From contig JAFROK010000011.1 of the NCBI GenBank assembly GCA_017429695.1, forward strand, positions 1 through 61,738: 61,738 nucleotides of DNA. The letters run 5' to 3'. This stretch comes from Clostridia bacterium. GTDB taxonomy: Bacteria > Bacillota > Clostridia > Christensenellales > Aristaeellaceae. Below the pieces are notes generated by a model. The model was given only the letters and a program-made list of their open reading frames with translations, was not told the origin of the DNA and did not search any database. This document shows positions 9,929 to 17,851 of the stretch, one piece after another. Positions within the stretch are counted from its first letter, which is position 1; every line of letters begins with the position of its first letter. A program made the position numbers and the translations under genes.

Positions 9929-11007
9929 AATATGCGTTAATAGGTTGCGGCAGAATATCTCCCAACCATGTTGTGGCGGCAAAGAATAATGGCTTGGATA
10001 TTGTGGCTCTCTGTGATATTGAAAAGACCAATGCTGAAGACAAAATTATAAAGTTTGAATTGAATCGAAAAGACGTAAAAATATATGAGGACTATCAAAA
10101 AATGCTGGATGCTGAACATCCAGATTTGGTAGCGATAGCTACAGAATCTGGGAAACATGCTGCTATTGCGATAGATTGCATTACAGCGGGGTGTCATGTG
10201 ATTATTGAGAAACCTATCGCATTATCCATTGCTGATGCTGATGCAATTATTAAAGCAGGCAAGAAAAAAGGTGTACTTGTATGCGTGAATCACCAGAACA
10301 GGTTTAACAAAAGCATTCAGGAAATCAGGAAAGCAGTTGAAAAGAATCGTTTCGGGAAATTGTTATATGGAACAGCGCATATTCGCTGGGCAAGAAATCA
10401 TGAATACTATGATCGCGCAGCGTGGCGCGGCACATGGGAGCAGGATGGCGGAGCATTGATGAACCAATGTATCCATGACATTGATCTTCTTCGGTGGATG
10501 ATGGGAGACGAAATCGATACAGTTTATGGGATGACTGACCGTCTTATTCATCCATATATTGAAGCTGAAGACCTCGGACTTGCTGTTGTAAAGTTTAAGA
10601 ATGGAAGCTATGGCACCATTGAGGGAACAACGAATGTTTATCCGAAAAATCTTGAAGAAACACTATATATTTTTGGCGAAAAGGGAACGGTGAAAGCAGG
10701 CGGGGAAGCTGTTAATATTATCGAAGAATGGAAGTTTGCAGATTACTTTGGAGATGAGGAAGAAGTCAAGAAGGAGTGCGCTGAAAATCCACCTAACGTC
10801 TATGGCTTTGGTCACACAAAGCTATATAAAAATGTAATAGCTGCTATTGAGGGAAAAGAAGAATTGCTTGTTGACGGAGAGGCAGGAAAACGGGCCCTTG
10901 AACTTGTTCTGGCGATCTATAAATCTGCAGCTGAAGGGAAAGCGGTCAAACTGCCGTTGGAAAATTGCTCAACAATGGATTTTGCGGGCAGATTTTTCAA
11001 AGAGTAA
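9925..11007 (+). CDS. Gfo/Idh/MocA-family oxidoreductase (WlbA/WbpB-like)
   Basis: ATG 9925 is the likely start: it overlaps the previous stop in an ATGA junction and has GGAGG 10 bases upstream, and the Rossmann domain then begins at residue 2 (KYALIGCGRISPNH). The 360-residue enzyme has EKPIAL near residue 97 (catalytic Lys in the EKP motif) and a C-terminal Gfo/Idh domain containing CIHDIDLLRWMMG with the conserved HDID. Family members of this subgroup oxidise C3 of a UDP-HexNAc-uronate so that the aminotransferase can act. It is the last of the amino-uronate genes; a 119-bp AT-rich gap follows. Confidence 0.87.
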   Translation: MKYALIGCGRISPNHVVAAKNNGLDIVALCDIEKTNAEDKIIKFELNRKDVKIYEDYQKMLDAEHPDLVAIATESGKHAAIAIDCITAGCHVIIEKPIALSIADADAIIKAGKKKGVLVCVNHQNRFNKSIQEIRKAVEKNRFGKLLYGTAHIRWARNHEYYDRAAWRGTWEQDGGALMNQCIHDIDLLRWMMGDEIDTVYGMTDRLIHPYIEAEDLGLAVVKFKNGSYGTIEGTTNVYPKNLEETLYIFGEKGTVKAGGEAVNIIEEWKFADYFGDEEEVKKECAENPPNVYGFGHTKLYKNVIAAIEGKEELLVDGEAGKRALELVLAIYKSAAEGKAVKLPLENCSTMDFAGRFFKE

Positions 11008-11126
11008 TTTTCTGAAATAAACGGTACAGCTTCCTGTGATTATTATCGCATAATTTCAAAATCATCAAATATAGTGCTAATGAATTTAATAAGATTATAT
11101 ACTAAAACTGGAGAAGGGATAAGGCT

Positions 11127-12296
11127 ATGCTGGATTTATTGAAAGCATCTTTGTGGGGCACTGAAAGCGCTATAGCAAGCAGGGAAGATTATTCAGAAAT
11201 GAAAGCCCATGCTATTGCTGCCTTACCCGCGAATGTTTTACCATGGACTAGTATGGATCCTGAGCTGCGGACAGAATGGAAAAAAACCATTATGCAGCAG
11301 TTGATTTCATATAATCAATATCTGTACGAACAGGAAAATCTGCCTATCACCTTCCCATATGTCATTTTAAAGGGAACATCTGCAGCAAAATACTATCCGC
11401 ATCCGGAATATCGAAAAATGGGTGATATTGATATAATGACCCGGAGAGAGGATTACGAAAATGCTTGCAGCGAACTTATAAAGTATGGATTTGTTGAGCA
11501 CATAAATAAAGAAGAAGAGGACTTCGGAAGACACAGGGGATTTTCAAAAAATGGTGTTGAGGTTGAAGTGCATGCTTTTTTCGCCTTGCTTAATGAGCCG
11601 AAACAAGCTGAGTATCTGGATGACTTAATCATTGAAAATATTACTCCATCCCACGAACTTCCGGATCTTGTAAATGGACTTGTCCTTCTTGAACACATTG
11701 CTCAGCATATGGAAGGTGGTCTTGGATTACGTCAGATTATTGACTGGATGATGTTTGTTGACAAATGTCTGTCAGATGAGAAGGAATGGTCGAATTTCAG
11801 GATGATGGCTCAGCGGATAGGATTGGAAAAACTTACTGAAGTAGTGACAAGAATGTGTGAAATGTTCCTTGGACTTGAAGAACATACGTGGTGTAGAAAT
11901 GTCGATGAAAAATCCTGCAAAGGTTTGATGGATTTTGTTCTTTCATGCGGAAATTTTGGAATAAAGCTAGTTGACAAGATTGGTCCGGGAGCAAATGTTT
12001 TGTCATATGCCAGAACGCCATTTGCCTTTATTCATCTGTTGCAGGAACGAGGGTTGGTGAATTGGAAGACAGCTCAAAAACATGCAGTCCTTCGTCCATT
12101 TGCCTGGTTGTATCAGATTGGCAGATACCTGAATAAAGGACTGGGGAGAAAGAATGCCATATCAGAACTGAAAGGGGAGTATGTTGCTGCCAAAGAAAGA
12201 GTGGCACTTTTTGATGCGTTAGGAGTTAAACAATCATCAAAAGGCCTTGCTGTATATCGCAATGGCAAGTATCAAAAGACATACAAAATGCCATAA
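11127..12296 (+). CDS. Uncharacterised nucleotidyltransferase-fold protein (PF14907-like)
   Basis: A 389-residue protein with the pattern of the uncharacterised nucleotidyltransferase family PF14907. FPYVILKGTSAAKYYPHPEYR is followed by KMGDIDIMTRRED, where Asp-Ile-Asp would bind metal, and a third acidic position follows in VEVEVHAFF. Relatives occur in polysaccharide clusters and in RiPP clusters near HPr-kinase-like and PqqD genes. Its substrate is unknown. It ends the plus-strand AT-rich operon, and its 3' end lies only 8 bp from the convergent regulator gene. It may serve the polysaccharide or the peptide locus that begins 1.6 kb downstream. GGAGAAGGG precedes the ATG. Confidence 0.7.
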   Translation: MLDLLKASLWGTESAIASREDYSEMKAHAIAALPANVLPWTSMDPELRTEWKKTIMQQLISYNQYLYEQENLPITFPYVILKGTSAAKYYPHPEYRKMGDIDIMTRREDYENACSELIKYGFVEHINKEEEDFGRHRGFSKNGVEVEVHAFFALLNEPKQAEYLDDLIIENITPSHELPDLVNGLVLLEHIAQHMEGGLGLRQIIDWMMFVDKCLSDEKEWSNFRMMAQRIGLEKLTEVVTRMCEMFLGLEEHTWCRNVDEKSCKGLMDFVLSCGNFGIKLVDKIGPGANVLSYARTPFAFIHLLQERGLVNWKTAQKHAVLRPFAWLYQIGRYLNKGLGRKNAISELKGEYVAAKERVALFDALGVKQSSKGLAVYRNGKYQKTYKMP

Positions 12297-12304
12297 TTGT
12301 TATA

Positions 12305-13774
12305 TTAGATTTTTGAGAAGAACAGATCACGGGTATAAACCTTATCAGTTACGTTATTCAGACAAGAATCGTATCGATTTGCGATGATGATATTACTTTG
12401 CTTCTTGAACTTTTTCAAGTCATTGATCACTCTGCATCCAAAGAAAGAAGAGCCGTCTTCCAATATCGGTTCATAAATAATTACAGTTAATCCGTTTGCT
12501 TTGATTTGTTTAATGATGTCCGGAACAACACTATCATGAAAATTGATAGAATCTTTTTCGGCTGTCAATCGAAAAAAGCCGATGATCACTTTTTTTTCTT
12601 TTGCTTCATTCGGCATATCATTTAACTCGGATACATTTGCTATTTCCAGTATCCGATCCACAATATATTCTTTCCTGAACTGGTTGCTATTTACAACTGG
12701 GGTAAGCATATCATGCAAAGCTGGATCTGAAACAGCAAGCAACTGGCGACTGCTTTCCGGCAAACAGAATCCGCTGTAGCCGAAGGACGGAGTGTTGCAC
12801 GAGGATCCGATCCTTGGATCCAGGCAGATACCGTCAATAATTTCATATGCATTCAGGCCTTTTGATTCCGCATAGGTATCCAGTTCGTTAAAGCAGGTGA
12901 TGCGCATTGCCAAAAACAAATTAGAAAAGAAAGCAATTGCTTCAGCCTCGGAAAGGCCGGTCATACGAATTTCCACATCTTTTTTGAGGATGGCATTCCG
13001 GAGAATATCTGCAAAATCCTTTGCACGATCATGGGCAGATTCGTTACAACCGACGATTATCCGACTTGGATACAAATTATCATAAAGCACTTTGGATCCC
13101 CGAAGAAAGTCAGGAGAGAATAGAACATTTCCAGCATCCAGCCTTTTACAGGTTGAGGCTGAAAAACCAACCGGGACGTGACTTCTGATAACAATTGTTG
13201 CATCAGGATTCGCGCAAAACGATGTTTCAATTACACTTTCAACAATGGCAGTATTAAATATGCCTTTTTTGGGATCATAGCCAGTTGGCACTGTAATAAT
13301 GATGAAATCTACATCTCTACAAGCAGAAAATCCATCGGTTGTTGCTGTCAGGTGCAGATCTGATCTTGTAAAGTACTTTTCAATATATTCATCCCGAATA
13401 GGACTGAGCCGCTGATTGATCATTTCCACTTTTCTGGAATTCTCATCAATGATTGTAACGAAATGATGACGTGAGAGCATAATGGCGACAGAGAGTCCAG
13501 CATAGCCTGCATCCCAAACAGCGATCTTCCTTGGATTAATATGCCGAAAAACCGGCTTTGTGTATTCGATAAAGACATCTGCCACATCAAACTGCAGCGT
13601 ATTGGCCAGACGAGTTAACTGATCAAGTGAAGGCATATATTCCTGGTTTTCGAGTCGGCAAAGCATAGAACGATTGATACCGGCTTTATCAGCCAGTTCC
13701 TGTTGTGTCAGATTTAGCTGTTTCCGATGGGATAAAACAGTTTCTGCCAATTTAGAAATGGAAAAGTTTTTCAT
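12305..13774 (-). CDS. XRE helix-turn-helix fused to a degenerate UDP-glucose-dehydrogenase domain
   Basis: ATG at 13774 is chosen because GGAGG lies 5-6 bases upstream; the in-frame ATG at 13786 has none. The 489-residue product has an XRE/HTH_3 domain at residues ~5-70 (LNLTQQELADKAG, RSMLCRLEN), then a full-length UDP-glucose-dehydrogenase-like region at ~82-489 closely resembling Ugd at 6888. In the first 53 aligned residues I count 31 identities. Residues aligned with catalysis are mostly lost: the first Rossmann Gly is Asp88, Thr121 is His199, Glu144 is Asp222, Glu148 is Gly226, Lys203 is Ala281 and Asp263 is Ser341. Cys337 and Asn285 remain, as do [21 protein letters not shown] and NPSFGY-like sugar-site segments. 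I infer a non-catalytic ligand-sensing transcription factor, divergent from the peptide locus. Confidence 0.85.
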   Translation of the reverse strand: MKNFSISKLAETVLSHRKQLNLTQQELADKAGINRSMLCRLENQEYMPSLDQLTRLANTLQFDVADVFIEYTKPVFRHINPRKIAVWDAGYAGLSVAIMLSRHHFVTIIDENSRKVEMINQRLSPIRDEYIEKYFTRSDLHLTATTDGFSACRDVDFIIITVPTGYDPKKGIFNTAIVESVIETSFCANPDATIVIRSHVPVGFSASTCKRLDAGNVLFSPDFLRGSKVLYDNLYPSRIIVGCNESAHDRAKDFADILRNAILKKDVEIRMTGLSEAEAIAFFSNLFLAMRITCFNELDTYAESKGLNAYEIIDGICLDPRIGSSCNTPSFGYSGFCLPESSRQLLAVSDPALHDMLTPVVNSNQFRKEYIVDRILEIANVSELNDMPNEAKEKKVIIGFFRLTAEKDSINFHDSVVPDIIKQIKANGLTVIIYEPILEDGSSFFGCRVINDLKKFKKQSNIIIANRYDSCLNNVTDKVYTRDLFFSKI

Positions 13775-13824
13775 GGATACCTCCAAAATGTGACGAATAA
13801 CAACAAAAATAGCTTAGATCATTC

Positions 13825-13853
13825 TTTACAACTTGTCAATATATCCCTATAAT
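13825..13853 (+). promoter_or_regulatory. Strong sigma-A-type promoter for the peptide locus
   Basis: TTTACA at 13825-13830 and a perfect TATAAT at 13848-13853 are separated by 17 bp, giving a start near 13860 and a ~30-nt leader to the radical SAM gene. A short palindrome ACAACTTGT (13828-13836) overlaps the -35 box and is a possible operator for the divergently encoded helix-turn-helix protein. Confidence 0.75.
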
Positions 13854-13888
13854 GTTTTTGTCCGGAACACGGAGAAAGGATTGCAGCG

Positions 13889-15040
13889 ATGGCAGTTGAT
13901 TTTGCGAACGGGTTTGAATTCCTGGAAGCGCTTCGCAAGCAGAACGGGAAACAGGAACAGAGTTACAGACCGTTTGCCCTGTACCTGGATGACAAGGCCA
14001 GAGAAAAAGGCGTTCCGCTGCACGGACAGTTTGAGTTGACACCATTATGCAACTTCAGCTGCAAAATGTGTTATGTGCACCTTGACAAGAATCAGCTGGC
14101 GGGCCGGGAGGTTCTGCCGGTTGAAAAATGGAAAGATCTGATGCATCAGGCCTGGGAAGCGGGAATGATTTATACGACGCTGACCGGCGGAGAATGCCTG
14201 GCCTATCCGGGGTTCGACGAAGTGTATCTGTATCTGCGCAGTTTGGGATGTGATGTTTCCATCCTGACGAACGGTTATCTTCTGGATGACCAGAGGATCG
14301 AATTCTTCCGGAAAAACAAGCCGTCAATGATTCAGATTACGCTGTATGGATGGAATGACGACGTTTACGAACGCGTGACCGGGCACCGCGCTTTCAGCAC
14401 TGTGGCTGAAAACGCCCGAAAGGCGATTGAGGCCGGACTGAGGGTAAAGATCACTGTTACGCCAAGCAAGTATCTGGGGGAGGATATCCTGGAAACCATC
14501 CGGACAGGCATGGGCATTACGAAGGAGTTTTCCATTAACGCCAATCTGTTTACTCCGCGGGAGGAAACAGGACGGGCCCAGGAACAGGTTGAAATGGACC
14601 TGGATCTTTATTTCCGGTGTAACAGGCTGCTGTATGAGTTGCATGGAGAGAGCCCCAGGGAGATTGACGAAGACAAACTTCCTCCGCCAGGCGGGCCTTC
14701 CCATGAGTGCGACAAATGCGGACTAAAATGCGGTGGCGGAAGATCCGGATTTGTGATCAACTGGAAGGGAGAGCTGCTGGCCTGTAACCGCCTGGATTAT
14801 CATATCTGCGCCTATCCGATGCAGGAGGGATTCAGGAAAGCCTGGGCCAGGATCAATGATCAGGCGAATCACTGGCCGAGGGTTCCGGAGTGCGAAGGCT
14901 GTGCGTATGAAAAGGTATGCTTTAACTGCGCTGCAAACATGCTCCTGTATGCTGCCCCCGGAAAAGTGCCGAAGGGGTTGTGTGAGATTTCGAAAATGTA
15001 TGTTCAGCATGGTTTCAGGCATATCCCGGAATGCGAATAA
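13889..15040 (+). CDS. Radical SAM/SPASM peptide-modifying enzyme
   Basis: A 383-residue radical SAM protein. The SAM [4Fe-4S] motif is C54-x3-C58-x2-C61 (TPLCNFSCKMCYV), followed by a TGGEC segment near residue 110 for SAM binding. The C-terminal third holds a SPASM-type cysteine set: CDKCGLKCGGG, LLACNRL, CEGCAYEKVCFNC and a final GLC, enough for auxiliary Fe-S clusters. SPASM enzymes install thioether, C-C or other crosslinks or epimerise residues in ribosomal peptides. Two small related peptides are encoded immediately downstream, so it is probably their maturase. There is no N-terminal PqqD/RRE domain; that function is in the 17824 gene. AAAGGA supports ATG 13889. The chemistry it performs cannot be told from sequence alone. 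Confidence 0.87.
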   Translation: MAVDFANGFEFLEALRKQNGKQEQSYRPFALYLDDKAREKGVPLHGQFELTPLCNFSCKMCYVHLDKNQLAGREVLPVEKWKDLMHQAWEAGMIYTTLTGGECLAYPGFDEVYLYLRSLGCDVSILTNGYLLDDQRIEFFRKNKPSMIQITLYGWNDDVYERVTGHRAFSTVAENARKAIEAGLRVKITVTPSKYLGEDILETIRTGMGITKEFSINANLFTPREETGRAQEQVEMDLDLYFRCNRLLYELHGESPREIDEDKLPPPGGPSHECDKCGLKCGGGRSGFVINWKGELLACNRLDYHICAYPMQEGFRKAWARINDQANHWPRVPECEGCAYEKVCFNCAANMLLYAAPGKVPKGLCEISKMYVQHGFRHIPECE

Positions 15041-15105
15041 CCAACTTGATTCATCTGACCGGCATCGTACGGTTTGTGAATAGAAAATACTGAAAGGAGA
15101 AAACT

Positions 15106-15303
15106 ATGAAGAAAGAGTACGAAGTTCCGAAGGCGGAGAAACTGGAGTTCAATTATTCAGAGGGTGTTACGGCGTCAAGTAGTTGCGGAGGCGCTTTCCA
15201 GAAGTATACGGACGGCGGCTATAACTGCCAGACCACTCCGACCGGCGAATGGTCAAATCCTTACTCTGATGTGATAGACGCGGCTGCAAATGGCGCAATT
15301 TAA
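15106..15303 (+). CDS. Putative RiPP precursor peptide 1
   Basis: A 65-residue peptide with a strong GAAAGGAG ribosome site 66 bp after the radical SAM gene. Its N-terminal 24 residues share a pattern with the next small gene: MKKEY, then P-x-AEK, then F-x-YSE-x-VTAS. I read this shared part as the leader. The remaining ~41 residues are Gly/Ser/Thr/Asn-rich with Cys28 and Cys41 and the segment GGYNCQTTPTG. It matches no precursor family I recognise. A leader ending near VTAS would leave a core beginning SSCGG; the cleavage site is inference. Confidence 0.75.
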   Translation: MKKEYEVPKAEKLEFNYSEGVTASSSCGGAFQKYTDGGYNCQTTPTGEWSNPYSDVIDAAANGAI

Positions 15304-15336
15304 TGAGCAGAATTTAATAAAGCGAGGAGAAAAACA

Positions 15337-15546
15337 ATGAAAAAAGAGTACATGAAACCCGAAGCGGAAAAAGTCATCTTTGATTATTCTGAGAACGTGA
15401 CCGCGTCCCGCACCTATACGACGACCGAACAATCAAATCCTGACTGGAATTGCAATATTCGCTATATATTTAATGATTCAGTGTCAGTATGCGGACAGGA
15501 CGGACACGACGTAACGCATGAGTACTGGCTGTGCGATAACAAATAA
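15337..15546 (+). CDS. Putative RiPP precursor peptide 2
   Basis: A 69-residue peptide, 33 bp after precursor 1, with GCGAGGAG ahead of the ATG. The leader-like N-terminus is nearly the same as in precursor 1 (MKKEY, P-x-AEK, F-x-YSE-x-VTAS), whereas the C-terminal part is different: RTYTTTEQSNPDWNC followed by two further cysteines near the end (VCGQDG and WLCDNK). Conserved leader with divergent core is the classic precursor-pair pattern. Both cores contain an SNP-x(1-2) segment and an aromatic-Asn-Cys (YNC/WNC). A strong terminator follows at 15585. Confidence 0.75.
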   Translation: MKKEYMKPEAEKVIFDYSENVTASRTYTTTEQSNPDWNCNIRYIFNDSVSVCGQDGHDVTHEYWLCDNK

Positions 15547-15584
15547 TCTTCGCAGACAGGAAAACGAAGAAACAGTTTTTTTGC

Positions 15585-15613
15585 TGGCGCCTCTTTCATG
15601 AGGCGCCATTTTA
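15585..15613 (+). terminator. Terminator after the precursor genes
   Basis: A perfect 9-bp stem TGGCGCCTC/GAGGCGCCA with loop TTTCAT is followed by TTTTATT. It lies 40 bp after precursor 2 and before the peptidase gene, so precursors may be transcribed in excess of the processing and export genes. Confidence 0.8.
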
Positions 15614-15622
15614 TTGTATAAT
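15594..15622 (+). promoter_or_regulatory. Candidate internal promoter for peptidase-exporter genes
   Basis: A perfect TATAAT at 15617-15622 lies directly after the terminator. The -35 position 17 bp upstream reads only TTTCAT and overlaps the terminator loop, so strength is uncertain. It would restart transcription 32 bp ahead of the peptidase start codon. Confidence 0.4.
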
Positions 15623-15653
15623 GATTTATCAAGTTTAGTTACAGGTGATTGCC

Positions 15654-16124
15654 ATGCGTCAGTCAATATCCGTTCAGGAATGGCATCGGCTTGCATCCGA
15701 AGGAGATGCGCCGCCTGCGCATATCACACTGAGCGGATATAGTATGAATCCTCTGATCCGCGGATACCGCGATTTTGTCACGGTGGTTCCTGTGCAAAGC
15801 ATGCCTGCAAAGGGCGATATCGTTATGATTTGTGAACCGTCTGAGCGCTATGTGATGCACCGGGTCTGGGACGTTCGGGATGGAATGATTCAGACCTGGG
15901 GAGACAACTGCTCCGAGCCGGATGGATGGTTTGCGCAGGAGAATATCTGGGGGAAAGTCGTATTAATCGAACGGGGCAGACACAGGATCGTTCCGGACCC
16001 TGAAAAAGGACTGAAATGGGCAAGATTCTGGCATAAGGCTGGGAAAAGCTATCGGCTGGTCCAGAGATATAAGAACGGCGTCCTCCACAGGATCAAAAAA
16101 CTGAGAGTGTGGGTGAAGAAGTGA
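15654..16124 (+). CDS. S24/S26-type Ser/His peptidase without membrane anchor (likely leader peptidase)
   Basis: ATG 15654 has AGGTG 6 bases upstream; a GTG at 15645 overlaps that site. The 156-residue protein has the signal-peptidase-type motif SGYSMNP with Ser30, and later YVMHRVWD with His69 where bacterial type I enzymes have Lys. This is the Ser-His arrangement of SipW/ER-type S26 enzymes. GDIVMI and WGDNCSEPDG are also family-like. No transmembrane segment is visible, so it is probably cytoplasmic, unlike true signal peptidases. Context with precursors, SPASM enzyme and exporter suggests it removes the leader peptide. Its stop overlaps the start of the ABC gene. Confidence 0.72.
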   Translation: MRQSISVQEWHRLASEGDAPPAHITLSGYSMNPLIRGYRDFVTVVPVQSMPAKGDIVMICEPSERYVMHRVWDVRDGMIQTWGDNCSEPDGWFAQENIWGKVVLIERGRHRIVPDPEKGLKWARFWHKAGKSYRLVQRYKNGVLHRIKKLRVWVKK

Positions 16125-17851
16125 AAGCAAACCTTGAAGACCTTAAAAAAGTCCGACAGATATTCTGCAGCCCGGCGTTGAAACAGGTCGTAAACTGGTC
16201 CAAGTGTATTCATCGCAGCGTAATTCTGAACTGCGTGATGAACGTGATCCTGGTATTCTGTTCGCTGGGACTCACACTGGTAACCAAAGAACTGGTGGAC
16301 GCTGCGGTTTCTTCCCGGACAGATACTTTGTGGCGGTATGGAATAATGCTCCTGGGGCTGGTGCTCATGGAAATTGCTCTGGGCTTCTCGGTGTCCCTAC
16401 TGCGGACCCATGCATCAGCGAAGCTTCAGCACCATTTACAGGGCCTGCTGATCCGCGAGATCATGTACAAACAGTATTCCGGGCTGAAAGGCTATCATAG
16501 CGGAGAACTGGTCAACCGGGTATTTTCCGACGCGGGCGTCATCAGGGGCGGCGTGCTGAGTATTTTACCCAACCTGATCAGTACGGTCGTCAGCTTTATC
16601 GGCGCGGCGACGATTCTGATCGCACTGGACTGGCGTTTTGTTCTGCTGCTTGCTGCGGCGGGCGTGATCGGAATTGCTATTGTCCTGCTCTTCCGCAATC
16701 CGATGAAGAAACGGCATAAGCGCATGCATGAAGCGGAAGACAAGCTCCACGCGACGGTGCAGGAAACAATCGAAAACATCCGGCTGATCAAGGCCAGTCT
16801 CTCCGAAGGACGCATCGTTCGTCAGGTGGATCAGCGACAGAGAATTCTGGAAAAAGAACAGATCCGGCAGGGAAAGTTCTCAGCACTGATGAATAACAGT
16901 ATGGGGATGATGTTCAGCTTTTCCTGGGTATTCTGTATGCTGTGGGGAAGCGCTGCGATTTTCCGGGGGGAGATGACGTACGGCTCATTGGCCGCGATGA
17001 TTCAGTTGATCGGCCGTGTTCAGGGACCGATTGCCAGCGCGGTCGGGATTGCCACCTCGGTTTACGGCGTCATCGCGTCCGCGGAGCGGCTGATGGAGCT
17101 GACAGAGATTCCTTCGGAAACGACCGGAGAATTGCTGAAGGATTTCGACGAGATTATCATGGACCGGGTCGTCTTCAGATATGAAGACGGGGCCGACGAC
17201 GTGCTGAGAGGTATCAGCTGCAGAATCCAGAAGGGTGATTCCGTCGCGCTGACCGGTACGTCCGGCGGCGGGAAGACTTCCATGTTTCAGCTTCTTCTTG
17301 GGATATATCCTCCGAACGAAGGAAAAGTCTTATTCCGCAAGGGCAACCGGGAAACGGCGGCCTGCCGGGAATCCCGCTCCCTGTTTGCCTATGTGCCGCA
17401 GGGAAATACGCTGTTTTCCGGCACGCTGCGGGAAAACCTGACCATGTTTACCGACGCGGCGTCTGACGAACAGATCCGGGAAGCGGTGAAAGCAGCATGT
17501 ATCGATGATCTTGTGGCGGAGGTTGGCCTGGACGCGGAACTGGGAGAGCGCGGCGTGGGCATCTCCGAAGGTCAGGCTCAGCGCGTAGCCGTCGCCAGGG
17601 CACTTCTGACCCAAGCACCGATTCTGTTGCTGGATGAATCCACCAGCGCTCTTGATGAGGAAACGGAAGCCCGGATGCTTCAGAATATTTCAGCCATGCG
17701 GGATAAAACAATTCTGATTGTGACCCACCGCCGAGCTGCGCTGGCCATCTGCGATTACAGGCTGCATCTCACAAACGGCAGAATGGAAAAAAAGGCGGCA
17801 ACGCCGGCGGAACAGGAGGATCTATGTTCTATTACAGAATCGCGAAGCTGA
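16109..17851 (+). CDS. ABC exporter (fused membrane and ATPase domains)
   Basis: A 580-residue half-transporter with about six membrane segments in residues ~35-320 and one nucleotide-binding domain. Walker A is GTSGGGKTS near residue 386, the signature is GISEGQAQR and Walker B ILLLDESTSALD. The H-loop is IVTHRRAAL. There is no C39 peptidase domain, so leader removal must come from another protein, presumably the S26-type peptidase just upstream. It probably works as a homodimer exporting the modified peptide. GTG 16109 is given; GTG 16121 (VKANLEDL) is an equally possible start, both overlapping the peptidase gene. Its end overlaps the next gene by 28 bp, which supports one operon. Confidence 0.85.
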   Translation: MGEEVKANLEDLKKVRQIFCSPALKQVVNWSKCIHRSVILNCVMNVILVFCSLGLTLVTKELVDAAVSSRTDTLWRYGIMLLGLVLMEIALGFSVSLLRTHASAKLQHHLQGLLIREIMYKQYSGLKGYHSGELVNRVFSDAGVIRGGVLSILPNLISTVVSFIGAATILIALDWRFVLLLAAAGVIGIAIVLLFRNPMKKRHKRMHEAEDKLHATVQETIENIRLIKASLSEGRIVRQVDQRQRILEKEQIRQGKFSALMNNSMGMMFSFSWVFCMLWGSAAIFRGEMTYGSLAAMIQLIGRVQGPIASAVGIATSVYGVIASAERLMELTEIPSETTGELLKDFDEIIMDRVVFRYEDGADDVLRGISCRIQKGDSVALTGTSGGGKTSMFQLLLGIYPPNEGKVLFRKGNRETAACRESRSLFAYVPQGNTLFSGTLRENLTMFTDAASDEQIREAVKAACIDDLVAEVGLDAELGERGVGISEGQAQRVAVARALLTQAPILLLDESTSALDEETEARMLQNISAMRDKTILIVTHRRAALAICDYRLHLTNGRMEKKAATPAEQEDLCSITESRS

